Assembly (NCBI RefSeq): GCF_014201095.1
Contig: NZ_JACHDN010000001.1
Span: 1,550,001 to 1,614,000 of the forward strand
Length of the DNA stretch: 64,000 nucleotides
Source: Cellulomonas hominis
Lineage (GTDB): Bacteria; Actinomycetota; Actinomycetes; Actinomycetales; Cellulomonadaceae
Direction of reading: 5' to 3'
The position numbers and the translations under genes are program-made. Below the pieces are notes generated by a model. That model made no database searches, had not been told where the DNA came from, and saw only the letters and a list, made by a program, of their open reading frames with translations. Shown piece after piece: positions 1-7,425 of the stretch (positions are counted from its first letter, which is position 1; each line of letters begins with the position of its first letter).

Positions 1-1335
1 CGGTCCCGCCACCACCGGCAGCCCGGTGGCGTCGGCGGTGAGCCGGCAGAGCAGGGCGTTCCGGCACCCGCCGCCGACGACGTGCACGACCTCGACCGAT
101 CGCCCCGTGAGCGTCGAGGCCGTGCGGATGGCCCGGCGGTAGGCCAGGGCGAGCGAGTCGAGGATGCAGCGGGTGACCGCCGCCGGGTCCTCGGGGACGG
201 GCTGGCCCGTCCGGCGCGCGGCGTCCGCGATCCGCGCGGGCATGTCCCCCGGCGGTGCGAACACCGGGTCGTCGACGTCGACCACGGTCCGCAGCGCCGG
301 GACGTCCGCGGCGGCCGCCACGAGGTCCGCGACGTCCCGCGGGTCGCCCCGGTCGGCCCAGGTCCGCATGCTCTCCTGCAGCAGCCACAGGCCCGCGACG
401 TTCCGCAGGTACCGGACGGTGCCGTCGACGCCGAGCTCGTTCGTGAAGTTCGCCGCCCGGCTGTCCTCGGTGAGGACGGGCTCGTCGAGCTCGAGGCCGA
501 CCAGCGACCACGTGCCCGACGACACGTACGCGGCGTCGCCCGCCATCGGCACCGCGGCCACGGCCGAGGCGGTGTCGTGCGAGCCGACCGCGACGAGCCG
601 CGTGCCGGGGAGGCCGAGCTCGGCTTCCACGTGCGGCAGGAGGCCCCCGACGACCGTCGCCGGGGGGACGACCGGAGCGAGCAGCCGCGCCACGTCGCGG
701 CCGGTGGCCGCGCGGACGGCGTCGAGCACCCGCGGGCTCCAGGTCCCGCTGCGGACGTCGAGGAGGCCGGTGGTGGACGCGTTGGTGAGCTCGGTGACGT
801 GCCGGCCCGTGAGCCAGGCGCCGAGCAGGTCCGGGATCATGAGCAGCCGCTCGGCTGCCGCGAGCTGGGCGTCGCCCGCCGCCGCTGCGAGCTGGTACAC
901 CGTGTTGAACGGCTGCACCTGGGTGCCGGTGGTGGCGTAGTGCTCGGGCGCCGGGAGCGCGGCCGTCAGGCGCTCGGGCCAGCCGGCCGTGCGGGCGTCC
1001 CGGTAGTGCACCGGGTTGCCGAGCAGGGCGCCGTCCGGGTCCAGCAGGCCGTGGTCGACGGCCCACGAGTCGATCCCGATGCTCGCGACCGGTCCGGCTG
1101 CGCCCGCTGCGCCCGTGGCGCCCGCGGCGCGGAACCCCGCCGTGATGCCCGCCCACAGGGACAGGACGTCCCAGTGCAGGCGCTCCCCGGTCGGGGTCGG
1201 CACGGCGACCGGGCCGTTCGCGAACCGGGACAGCTCCTCGGTGCGCAGCCGGCCGCGCTCGAGGCGCCCGGCGATCACCCGGCCGCTGGAGGCGCCGAGG
1301 TCGACGGCGAGCATCGTCGGGAGTTCGGCGGGCAT
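1..1335 (-). CDS. rhaB: Rhamnulokinase, C-terminus cut by window edge
   Basis: FGGY-family sugar kinase that phosphorylates L-rhamnulose to L-rhamnulose-1-phosphate in the cytoplasm. Translation starts MPAELPTMLAVDLGASSGRV, the N-terminal phosphate-binding motif of the family. Further in are SIGIDSWAVDHGLLD (hexose-binding region), SSGTWSLVGLE, and, at the truncated end, HVVGGGCRNALLCRLTADAT followed by GLPVVAGP, the typical C-terminal ATP-domain motif. 445 codons are present; the family is about 480 residues, so only some tens of residues are missing to the left. The ATG at 1335 lies 4 bp after the rhaI stop, so the two genes form an operon with rhaI first. The identification as rhamnulokinase rather than another FGGY kinase rests partly on the rhaI neighbour. 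Confidence 0.93.
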   Translation of the reverse strand, partial: MPAELPTMLAVDLGASSGRVIAGRLERGRLRTEELSRFANGPVAVPTPTGERLHWDVLSLWAGITAGFRAAGATGAAGAAGPVASIGIDSWAVDHGLLDPDGALLGNPVHYRDARTAGWPERLTAALPAPEHYATTGTQVQPFNTVYQLAAAAGDAQLAAAERLLMIPDLLGAWLTGRHVTELTNASTTGLLDVRSGTWSPRVLDAVRAATGRDVARLLAPVVPPATVVGGLLPHVEAELGLPGTRLVAVGSHDTASAVAAVPMAGDAAYVSSGTWSLVGLELDEPVLTEDSRAANFTNELGVDGTVRYLRNVAGLWLLQESMRTWADRGDPRDVADLVAAAADVPALRTVVDVDDPVFAPPGDMPARIADAARRTGQPVPEDPAAVTRCILDSLALAYRRAIRTASTLTGRSVEVVHVVGGGCRNALLCRLTADATGLPVVAGP

Positions 1336-1339
1336 CGGG

Positions 1340-2506
1340 TCAGGCGCCCCAGCCGGCCTGGGTGCCGCCGACGCGGTCGGCGGCGATGCGCTCGGCGTAG
1401 CCGGAGGCGGCGTAGGCGGCGACCGGGTCGCGGGGCAGGCCGCGGTCCTCGCGCCAGTCCGCCAGGGCCGGGCGCACGTCGGTGTAGAACGCGTCCATGT
1501 AGATCGCGTTGGCGCCCAGGACGTCGCCGGCGTCCTGCGCGGCCCGGAGGGCGGCCTGGTCGATGAGCAGGGCGCGGGCGGTCATCTCCTGGACGTTGAG
1601 CACCGAGCGGATCTGCCCGGGGATCTTGTCCTCGATGTTGTGGCACTGGTCGAGCATGAACGCCACCGGGGACCCGGCCTCCAGGCCGCCGCCGCGCACG
1701 ACCTCGGCGATGATCCGGAACAGCTGGAACGGGTCGGCCGCCCCCACGATCAGGTCGTCGTCGGCGTAGAACCTCGAGTTGAAGTCGAACGACCCGAGCC
1801 GGCCCAGGCGCAGCAGCTGGGCGACGATGAACTCGATGTTCGTCGACGGGGCGTGGTGCCCGGTGTCCAGGCACACCATCGCCCGCTCCCCGAGCGCCGT
1901 GACGTGGGCGTAGGACGTGCCCCAGTCCGGGACGTCCATCGTGTAGAAGTACGGCTCGAAGATCTTGTACTCCAGCACCAGCCGCTGGTGCTCGCCCAGG
2001 CGCGCGTAGATCTGCTGCAGGGAGTCCGCCAGCCGGTCCTGCCGGCCCCGGATGTCGCCCTGGCCCGGGTAGTTCGTGCCGTCCGGCAGCCAGATCTTCA
2101 GGTCCCGCGACCCCGTGGCGTCCATCACGTCGATGCACGCGAAGTGGTGGTCGATGGCCTTGCGCCGGATGCGCGGGTCGACGTGGGTCAGGGACCCGAG
2201 CTTGTAGTCGTCGTCCTGGAACGTGTTCGAGTTCACCGTCCCCAACCGCACCCCGAGGTCCTGGGCGTAGGCCGCGAGGGCGCCGTAGTCGTCCACCAGG
2301 TCCCACGGGATGTGCAGCGCCACGGACGGCGCCAACCCCGTGAGTCGATTCACCTGCGCCGCGTCCGCCAGCTTCTCCTGGATCGTGCGCGGCGTCCCGG
2401 GCGTGCTGAACACCTTGAACCGCGTCCCGGCATTGCCGAACGCCCACGACGGCAGCTCGATCGCCTGCCGGGCGAGGGTCTCGTTGAGGGCGGGGGTGAA
2501 AGACAT
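1340..2506 (-). CDS. rhaI: L-rhamnose isomerase
   Basis: 388-residue xylose-isomerase-like TIM-barrel enzyme converting L-rhamnose to L-rhamnulose, of the Gram-positive RhaI type rather than the enterobacterial RhaA type. The protein begins MSFTPALNETLARQAIELPS and includes LEYKIFEPYFYTMDVPDWGT, CLDTGHHAPSTNIEFIVAQL and GSFDFNSRFYADDDLIVGA, whose Glu, Asp and His residues fit the metal site of this family. The ATG at 2506 is preceded by a purine-rich GAAGGAGACCC, a good ribosome binding site; longer upstream readings in the same frame are low-complexity and unlikely to be coding. First gene of a rhaI-rhaB unit, probably under the LacI-type operator at 2530-2541. Confidence 0.93.
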   Translation of the reverse strand: MSFTPALNETLARQAIELPSWAFGNAGTRFKVFSTPGTPRTIQEKLADAAQVNRLTGLAPSVALHIPWDLVDDYGALAAYAQDLGVRLGTVNSNTFQDDDYKLGSLTHVDPRIRRKAIDHHFACIDVMDATGSRDLKIWLPDGTNYPGQGDIRGRQDRLADSLQQIYARLGEHQRLVLEYKIFEPYFYTMDVPDWGTSYAHVTALGERAMVCLDTGHHAPSTNIEFIVAQLLRLGRLGSFDFNSRFYADDDLIVGAADPFQLFRIIAEVVRGGGLEAGSPVAFMLDQCHNIEDKIPGQIRSVLNVQEMTARALLIDQAALRAAQDAGDVLGANAIYMDAFYTDVRPALADWREDRGLPRDPVAAYAASGYAERIAADRVGGTQAGWGA

Positions 2507-2529
2507 GGGTCTCCTTCGACGTCGTGCGC

Positions 2530-2541
2530 TGAATCGTTTCA
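2530..2541. promoter_or_regulatory. LacI-family operator upstream of rhaI
   Basis: TGAATCGTTTCA is a near-perfect inverted repeat with the central CG typical of LacI/GalR-family operators. It lies 24 bp before the rhaI start codon, where a bound repressor would block transcription or early elongation. Control by a rhamnose-responsive LacI-type regulator is inference; no such regulator gene is in the window. Confidence 0.7.
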
Positions 2542-2628
2542 CCGTGGTGACGCCCGTGTCAACCCGCGCGAGCCTCCCGCAACCGCCGCACTCCCCTTGC
2601 CACCACCCCCCGAGCCCCGGCGCGCGCC

Positions 2629-2668
2629 CCGCACCCGCACCCGCACCCGCACCCGCACCCGCACCCGC
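2629..2668. repeat. Hexanucleotide tandem repeat (CCGCAC)6
   Basis: Six perfect head-to-tail CCGCAC units (2629-2664) followed by a partial unit, in the gap between rhaI and the GNAT pseudogene. It lies directly against the inverted repeat that starts at 2669. Non-coding as far as can be seen; copy number may vary between strains. Confidence 0.9.
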
Positions 2669-2727
2669 CGAGACTGCAGGATCCGACTGGGCCGGCACCC
2701 CACGGACCGGCGGATCCTGCCGTCTCG
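2669..2727. repeat. Inverted repeat, 17-bp arms
   Basis: Arms at 2669-2685 (CGAGACTGCAGGATCCG) and 2711-2727 (CGGATCCTGCCGTCTCG) are complementary at 16 of 17 positions, separated by 25 nt. No run of T follows on either strand, so a classical terminator is uncertain. It has the same two-arm design as the next palindrome at 2737-2804. Confidence 0.8.
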
Positions 2728-2736
2728 ACGCAGCGG

Positions 2737-2804
2737 TGCGCCGAGGTTGCAGCAGATGCGGGGTTCGCGCGCCGCACGGCAGCAGGTACGGCAATCTCGG
2801 CGCA
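2737..2804. repeat. Inverted repeat, 14-bp arms
   Basis: Arms at 2737-2750 (TGCGCCGAGGTTGC) and 2791-2804 (GCAATCTCGGCGCA) match at 13 of 14 positions, the mismatch being a G-U compatible pair, with a 40-nt spacer. It follows the palindrome at 2669-2727 by 9 bp. The arm shares the string GCCGAGGT with the palindromes at 13175 and 24587, which may or may not be meaningful. Confidence 0.75.
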
Positions 2805-2925
2805 CGGGCACGGGAGAGGGAGCGCGGGCGGGCACTGGCGGGCAGCCTCGGCTGACGGCCCGGTCGGTCAGCGTGGCGAAGCCGGTCCCGGACCCTCATG
2901 CCCAGAGGCACCGGCGGCCGGAGGA

Positions 2926-3344
2926 CTACCGGCTGCTCGTGGCGTCCATGCCGGGCGTGTCCTCGGGGCGGCGCGTGAACCCGTTCCGCTGGGAGAAGCC
3001 GGCCCGCCGGCGCGCGGCGAACAGCTGCACGTCCGCCGCCCCGCGCCGCCGCGACTCCGCGAGCCGGCGGCGCAGGATCTCGCCCCCGAGACCGGGGCCC
3101 CACCCCGAGCCGTCCACGACAGCTCGGTCACGAACGCGTGCAGGGCGCCGTCGGAGATGACGCGCCCCATCCCGACGAGCCGGTCCTGGTCGTCGCGGGC
3201 GGTGCAGACGGGCCGGCTGACGTCGAGCGCGCTCTCGAAGCGCTCGATGCCCCACCGGGCCCAGCCGGTCTGGTCGGACGACGACGGAAACTCCGCCGCC
3301 AGACGGGCGGGAGGAGGCGAGCTCCGCGGCCGGATGCTCGCCAC
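2926..3344 (-). pseudogene. GNAT N-acetyltransferase, frameshifted
   Basis: Two overlapping frames together make one GNAT-fold acetyltransferase. The N-terminal part (from the ATG at 3344) reads RLVGMGRVISDGALHAFVTE, the usual beta strands 2-4. The acetyl-CoA-binding and C-terminal parts continue in the next frame as PGLGGEILRRRLAESRRRG, then VQLFAARRRAGFSQRNGF and PEDTPGMDATSSR up to a TAG at 2926. The switch lies near 3118-3122, where GAGCTGTCGTGGAC would read straight through as Glu-Leu-Val-Val-Asp if one G were added. A one-base deletion, or a sequencing error, therefore splits the gene. The substrate is unknown. Confidence 0.75.
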
Positions 3345-3405
3345 CCGGCCGGGACGCGCACGGGCCCCCGATCGGCGACCGGGGGCCCGTGACGCGCACC
3401 AGCTG

Positions 3406-3594
3406 CTAGTGGCAGGCGAGGCAGCGCAGCACCCGCCGGTCGGGACCGACGGTCGGGGCGCCGACGGCGTTGGTGGTCACGTTCGCCATCACGCCCTCCC
3501 GGACGTGCGCGGCGCACACGCCCGCCCCACAGCTCGTGCAGAAGGCCACGGCGGGCACCGTGTTCTCGATCTTGGCGTCCTCGTAGCAGAGCAC
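3406..3594 (-). CDS. DUF2180-type Cys-rich small protein
   Basis: A 62-residue protein with a GTG start at 3594 and GGGAG five bases upstream. It contains AVAFCTSCGAGVCAAHVREG and ends RVLRCLACH, giving a CxxC, a nearby Cys-x-x-His and a terminal CxxCH that could bind zinc. This pattern fits the actinobacterial DUF2180 family, whose function is not established. It stands alone, with a perfect palindrome in its promoter region (3615-3633). The very short length and isolated control suggest a regulated stress or metal-linked peptide; that is inference. Confidence 0.75.
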   Translation of the reverse strand: MLCYEDAKIENTVPAVAFCTSCGAGVCAAHVREGVMANVTTNAVGAPTVGPDRRVLRCLACH

Positions 3595-3614
3595 CGCATC
3601 TCCCAGGTCGGTCT

Positions 3615-3633
3615 TATTGGAACTGTTCCAATA
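3615..3633. promoter_or_regulatory. 19-bp perfect palindrome, probable operator
   Basis: TATTGGAACTGTTCCAATA consists of two 9-bp arms around one central base, 20 bp upstream of the GTG start of the DUF2180 gene. It is strikingly AT-rich against its surroundings. On the minus strand a TATATT at 3630-3635 could be the -10 box, so a bound regulator would cover the promoter. The cognate regulator is not recognisable from the motif. Confidence 0.7.
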
Positions 3634-3734
3634 TAGGACCCGGCTGCGCGCCCGAGGGGCGGCGGTCCTCATCGTGGACGCGTACCGTCCCGGGGACCCG
3701 GCTGCCTGCGCGTTCGCGGCCGAGCGGCCCGACC

Positions 3735-4676
3735 TCAGACCCCCTCGGCCCGCCCCTCGCGCCAGTACCCCATGAACGCCACGGCCTTCCGGTCCACCCC
3801 GCACGACCCCACGAGGTGCCGGCGGAGCGTCTTGATCGCCCCCGCCTCCCCCGCGAGCCACGCGTAGAGCGCCGCGGACCGCGCGAGCGGCTCCCCGGTG
3901 GCGTGGTCGACCGGCACCTCCCAGAGGATCCCGTGGTCGATGTCGACGTCCTCCAACGCGGCGCCGTCCGGCAGCGGGGCCTCGCCGGGCATGAGCCGGG
4001 CGCAGGCCGCCTGGACGGCGGGGACCAGCAGCGAGCCGTGCGCGGCGCCGTCGCGGGGCAACCAGCGCACGGTGACGCCCGCGGGCGCGTCGACGGGGAT
4101 GGCGTCGCCGGTGACGGGGACCTCGACGATCGCCTCGCCGCGGGCGTCGCGGGGCAGGCGCTGGAGGATGCCCGCGATGGCGGGGGCCGCGGTCTCGTCG
4201 CCGGCGATCAGCAGCCGGTCGGCGTGCGCGGGCGGGACGAAGTCGATGCCGCCGGCCGGGCCGTCGTGCTCGCGGTTGGGGCCGAGGACGACCAGCCCGT
4301 CCCCGACGACCGCGCGGTTCGCCCACCGGGACGCCGGGCCGGCGTCGCCGTGCAGCACGATGTCGACGTCGAGCTCGCGGACGTCGTTCCGGGCGTCGCG
4401 GGCGGTGTAGGTGCGGATCGGGTGGCGCAGCTCGTCGGGCAGGTCGCGCCACTCCAGGTACCACTGCTCGCCCTGGGGGACGGAGTCGTAGCCGCAGGGG
4501 AGCGGGAGCAGCAGCTTGATGCGCTGGTCGTAGCCGTTGTCCGCGAACTGGTCGAGGTCGGGGCCGGTGAACGTGAACCGCCGGAAGGACGGGCTGAGGT
4601 CCACGATGCGCGCGACCCGGACGCCGAAGAACCGGAACGGCGTGGTGACGGCCGGTGCGGTGGTGGACGCGGTCAT
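3735..4676 (-). CDS. Siderophore-interacting protein (ferric-siderophore reductase family)
   Basis: 313-residue SIP/ViuB-type flavoprotein that would reduce ferric siderophores in the cytoplasm using NAD(P)H and FAD. The FAD-binding segment reads [14 protein letters not shown] (an RxYTxR-type motif), preceded by [11 protein letters not shown]. The C-terminal SIP domain contains [40 protein letters not shown] and ends near [18 protein letters not shown]. The ATG at 4676 (MTASTTAP) is preferred over the one 24 bases upstream because the DtxR-like box at 4693-4711 would otherwise lie partly in the coding sequence. Iron-repressed expression is expected. Confidence 0.92.
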   Translation of the reverse strand: MTASTTAPAVTTPFRFFGVRVARIVDLSPSFRRFTFTGPDLDQFADNGYDQRIKLLLPLPCGYDSVPQGEQWYLEWRDLPDELRHPIRTYTARDARNDVRELDVDIVLHGDAGPASRWANRAVVGDGLVVLGPNREHDGPAGGIDFVPPAHADRLLIAGDETAAPAIAGILQRLPRDARGEAIVEVPVTGDAIPVDAPAGVTVRWLPRDGAAHGSLLVPAVQAACARLMPGEAPLPDGAALEDVDIDHGILWEVPVDHATGEPLARSAALYAWLAGEAGAIKTLRRHLVGSCGVDRKAVAFMGYWREGRAEGV

Positions 4677-4692
4677 GCCGTCACCGTAACCC

Positions 4693-4711
4693 GTAGGCAA
4701 GGCTTACCTCA
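4693..4711. promoter_or_regulatory. DtxR/IdeR-like iron box
   Basis: GTAGGCAAGGCTTACCTCA matches the 19-bp DtxR consensus TTAGGTTAGGCTAACCTAA at 14 positions and keeps its AGG...CCT symmetry. It sits 17 bp before the siderophore-interacting protein start, where iron-loaded DtxR would repress it. Assignment is by eye. Confidence 0.65.
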
Positions 4712-4713
4712 CC

Positions 4714-4737
4714 CCCTGTGTGACACATCCCACAGGG
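4714..4737 (-). terminator. Hairpin downstream of the VIT1 gene
   Basis: CCCTGTG (4714-4720) and CACAGGG (4731-4737) form a 7-bp stem with a 10-nt loop, 7 bp after the VIT1 stop codon. No T run is present. It may separate VIT1 transcription from the iron-controlled gene downstream. Confidence 0.45.
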
Positions 4738-4744
4738 TGGACGG

Positions 4745-5872
4745 TCACGCGGCCGACGTGCCGAACGCCAGGCCGAGCAGGTAGGTCGCAGCGGCGGCGC
4801 CGAAACCGATGGCCAGCTGGCGCAGCGCGCGCTTCGCGGGGCTCGACCCGGACAGCACGCCGACCGTCGCCCCGGTGCCGAGCAGCGCGACGCCGACCAG
4901 GCCGGACGCCAGCGCGACCGCGGGCCAGCCCTCCATGCCGAGCAGGTACGGCAGCACGGGGATCAGCGCGCCGGTCGCGAAGAAGCAGAAGCTCGCGGCG
5001 GCAGCACCGACCGCGGAACCCACCGTCTCGTGCTCGTCGACCTCCGGGGCGGCGTCGTCGGCCTCGTCGGCCCCGAGCGGCGCCCCGGCGGGCTCGTCCA
5101 GCACCGCCAGGTTCGCCAGCACGCTGCTCGCCCGGTCCCGGGCCGCGTCCTCGGACATGCCGCGCGCCCGGTAGACGAGGGCGAGCTCGTTCGCGTCGAG
5201 GTCCAGGTGCGGCAGCGCCTCGCGGGCCTGCCGGCTCGGCCGCGACGCCTCGAGCAGCTCGCGCTGCGACCGCACGGACACGTACTCGCCGGCGCCCATG
5301 GACAGCGCACCGGCGAGCAGGCCCGCCAGGCCCGTGAGCAGGACGGTCGACGTCGCGACGCCGGAGGCCCCGATGCCGAGCACCAGCGCGAGGTTGCTCA
5401 CCAGGCCGTCGTTCGCCCCGAACACCGCCGCGCGGAACGTCCCCGAGATCCGGTTGCGCCCGCGCATCGCCAGGCTGCGGACGACCTCCTCGTGGATCCG
5501 CTCGTCGGCGGCCATCGTCGCGGTGGCGTCGACGTCGGACGCGTAGGCCGACCGGGACTCCGCGCGCTGCGCCAGGGCGAGCACGAAGACCCCGCCGAGC
5601 CGGCGCGCGAGCCAGCCGAGCACCCGCGACCGGTAGTCGCCGCGCAGGGGCCGCCCGACCTGGTCGCCCAGGAGGTCCAGCCAGTGCTGCTCGTGGCGCT
5701 TCTCGGCGTCCGCGAGCGCCAGCAGGATCGCCCGCTCCTCGCCGGTGCGGCGGGAGGCCAGGTCGCGGTAGGCGGCGGCCTCGGCGCGCTCGTCGGCGAG
5801 GTAGCGGCGCCAGCGGCGGATCTGCCGGCGGGTGGGCGCGACGGCGCCCGGGGAGGTCTCGGTGGGAGGCAC
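4745..5872 (-). CDS. VIT1/CCC1-family iron-manganese transporter with N-terminal ferritin-like domain
   Basis: 375-residue membrane protein. Residues about 20-135 form a rubrerythrin/ferritin-like helical domain with YLADERAEAAAYRDLA, AEKRHEQHWLDLLG and ADERIHEEVVRSLA, giving the E and ExxH residues of a di-iron site. The remainder is a VIT1 domain: GTFRAAVFGANDGLVSNLAL, ALSMGAGEYVSVRSQRELLE and three hydrophobic C-terminal helices. Such proteins move ferrous iron or manganese across the membrane, in bacteria probably as exporters, with the N-terminal domain binding or sensing metal. Its position beside the siderophore-interacting gene and a DtxR box supports an iron role. Confidence 0.9.
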   Translation of the reverse strand: MPPTETSPGAVAPTRRQIRRWRRYLADERAEAAAYRDLASRRTGEERAILLALADAEKRHEQHWLDLLGDQVGRPLRGDYRSRVLGWLARRLGGVFVLALAQRAESRSAYASDVDATATMAADERIHEEVVRSLAMRGRNRISGTFRAAVFGANDGLVSNLALVLGIGASGVATSTVLLTGLAGLLAGALSMGAGEYVSVRSQRELLEASRPSRQAREALPHLDLDANELALVYRARGMSEDAARDRASSVLANLAVLDEPAGAPLGADEADDAAPEVDEHETVGSAVGAAAASFCFFATGALIPVLPYLLGMEGWPAVALASGLVGVALLGTGATVGVLSGSSPAKRALRQLAIGFGAAAATYLLGLAFGTSAA

Positions 5873-5916
5873 GGTCCACCATCGTGGGGCCCGCAGAGCC
5901 GGGAGTCACGCGTTCC

Positions 5917-5975
5917 GGGCCGATTCGGGAGCCCGAATCGGCCCGTCCGCACGGCCCCTGGACCGGGTGCGGACG
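5917..5975 (-). terminator. Two back-to-back hairpins
   Basis: The first structure (5917-5929 with 5932-5944) is a perfect 13-bp stem with only two unpaired bases. The second (5944-5952 with 5967-5975) is a perfect 9-bp stem with a 14-nt loop. They lie just downstream of the 121-residue gene that ends at 5986 and before the VIT1 start at 5872, so they probably stop transcription between these co-directional genes. Confidence 0.7.
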
Positions 5976-5985
5976 CCCGGGGCGC

Positions 5986-6351
5986 TCAATCCTCCCAGGG
6001 CGGCGTCTCGTCGAGCTTCGCGTAGTACTTCGCCAGGTGGCTCCGGACCCGGTCGGCGTCCTTCGCGGGCAGGTCGACGCCGCCGCGCGAGCCCTGCATC
6101 ACGGCCGCCGCCGCGAACACGCCCCGCGGCACCGCGACGAGCCTCCCGTCCACCACGTCGGCGATCAGCAGCTTGTAGGCGGTGAAGTTCTGCTTCGCGT
6201 CGGCGTCGTACCAGACGTGGGCGTCGCGGTACTGCTCGTTCGGGTCGTCCTCGGCGCCGGCCCACGCGCGGACGCGCTCCTCGGCGGCAGCGCCGTCCCA
6301 CGCGCGGTCGCGGTCGGCGAGCGGGAGGTCCTGGAACGCGGTGACGGCCAT
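5986..6351 (-). CDS. Conserved phage-like hypothetical protein
   Basis: 121-residue soluble protein with a duplicated layout: MAVTAFQDLPLADRDRAWDG, then QNFTAYKLLIADVVDGRLVA, VPRGVFAAAAVMQGSRGG, and a C-terminal VRSHLAKYYAKLDETPPWED. The VRSHLAxYYxKxxExPPW ending and the VPR-F-AAA segment resemble domains found in actinophage structural-module proteins, but here the gene stands alone with no other phage genes nearby. Probably a domesticated phage-derived domain of unknown function. Strong ATG with GAGAGGAGCCCGAG upstream. Confidence 0.7.
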   Translation of the reverse strand: MAVTAFQDLPLADRDRAWDGAAAEERVRAWAGAEDDPNEQYRDAHVWYDADAKQNFTAYKLLIADVVDGRLVAVPRGVFAAAAVMQGSRGGVDLPAKDADRVRSHLAKYYAKLDETPPWED

Positions 6352-6363
6352 CTCGGGCTCCTC

Positions 6364-7356
6364 TCAGTCAGTCGGGGCGGCGGCGCGGAGCTTCTCGAGC
6401 AGGGGGCCGGCGGCCTCGTCGAGGAACCGCTGCTGCGCCGCGTCACCCACCTGCACCAGGGCGATGTCGGTGAAGCCGGCCTCCCAGTAGGCGCTCACGG
6501 CCTCGACCACGGCGTCCAGGTCCGGCCCGCACGGGATGGTCCCGGCGACGTCCTCGGGGCGGACGTACTGGCTCGCCGCCGCGAACGCCTCGGTGGTCGG
6601 CAGGTCCGCGTTCACGTGCCACCCGCCGGCGAACCAGCGGAACTGCTCGTGCGCCCGCTGCTTCGCGGCGTCGGCATCCGGGTCCCACGAGATCGGGATC
6701 TGCCCGATCTTCCGCGAGCGCGGCAGGTCCCCGGCCTCGGCGCGGGCCCGGTCCCAGCCCGCGATCAGGTCGGCCTCCGGCTCGGTGGTGATCAGGTGGT
6801 CCGCGAGCGGCGCGAACCGGGAGATCGACTGCGCTCCGGACACCGCCACGCCGATCTCCACCGGCTGCTCCGGCAGGTCCCAGACCTTCGCGGAGTCGAC
6901 CCGGAAGTGCACGCCGTCGAACGTCAGGCGCTCCCCGTCGAGCAGCGCCCGGATGACCTCGACGGCCTCCTCGAGCATGTCGTGCCGCTCGCCGACGGCC
7001 GGCCACCGCTCCCCGACGACGTGCTCGTTGAGGCTCTCCCCCGCCCCGAGCCCGAGCGTGAACCGCCCGTCGGACAGCACGCCCAGGGTGGCGGCCTTCT
7101 GCGCGACGACGGCCGGGTGGTACCGGACGGTCGGGCAGGTCACGTAGGTCATGAGGTCGACGCGCGAGGTCACCTGGGCGACCGCACCGAGCAGCGACCA
7201 GGCGTACGGGGCGTGCCCCTGCTCGTCCAGCCACGGGAAGTAGTGGTCGCTGGACACGAGGAAGTCGAACCCGAGGCGCTCGGCGTCGCCGGCGTACCCG
7301 ACGAGCTGCTTCGGGCCGGACTGCTCGGTCATGAGGGTGTACCCGAATCGCGTCAT
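6364..7356 (-). CDS. LLM-class F420-dependent oxidoreductase
   Basis: 330-residue luciferase-like TIM-barrel flavoprotein. It begins MTRFGYTLMTEQSGPKQLVG and contains FDFLVSSDHYFPWLDEQGHA, TCPTVRYHPAVVAQKAATLG and FTLGLGAGESLNEHVVGERW, matching the F420-dependent glucose-6-phosphate-dehydrogenase-like (TIGR03557-type) group. The N-terminal His and Ser of SSDHYFPW and the GxGExLNEH loop sit where F420 binds. The ATG at 7356 is chosen because alignment with this group begins there. Substrate unknown. It is 12 bp upstream of the phage-like gene and may be transcribed with it. Confidence 0.85.
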   Translation of the reverse strand: MTRFGYTLMTEQSGPKQLVGYAGDAERLGFDFLVSSDHYFPWLDEQGHAPYAWSLLGAVAQVTSRVDLMTYVTCPTVRYHPAVVAQKAATLGVLSDGRFTLGLGAGESLNEHVVGERWPAVGERHDMLEEAVEVIRALLDGERLTFDGVHFRVDSAKVWDLPEQPVEIGVAVSGAQSISRFAPLADHLITTEPEADLIAGWDRARAEAGDLPRSRKIGQIPISWDPDADAAKQRAHEQFRWFAGGWHVNADLPTTEAFAAASQYVRPEDVAGTIPCGPDLDAVVEAVSAYWEAGFTDIALVQVGDAAQQRFLDEAAGPLLEKLRAAAPTD

Positions 7357-7425
7357 GCGACCCAGCCTCACCCCGCCCGCGGCGCCCGGCATCCGGAGCG
7401 CCACGGGCGGGACGACCGCGCGCGG

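Noticed and set aside
2629..2668. Hexamer repeat considered as CRISPR or coding repeat
   Set aside because: Units are 6 bp with no spacers; no coding frame with a start or family match passes through it.
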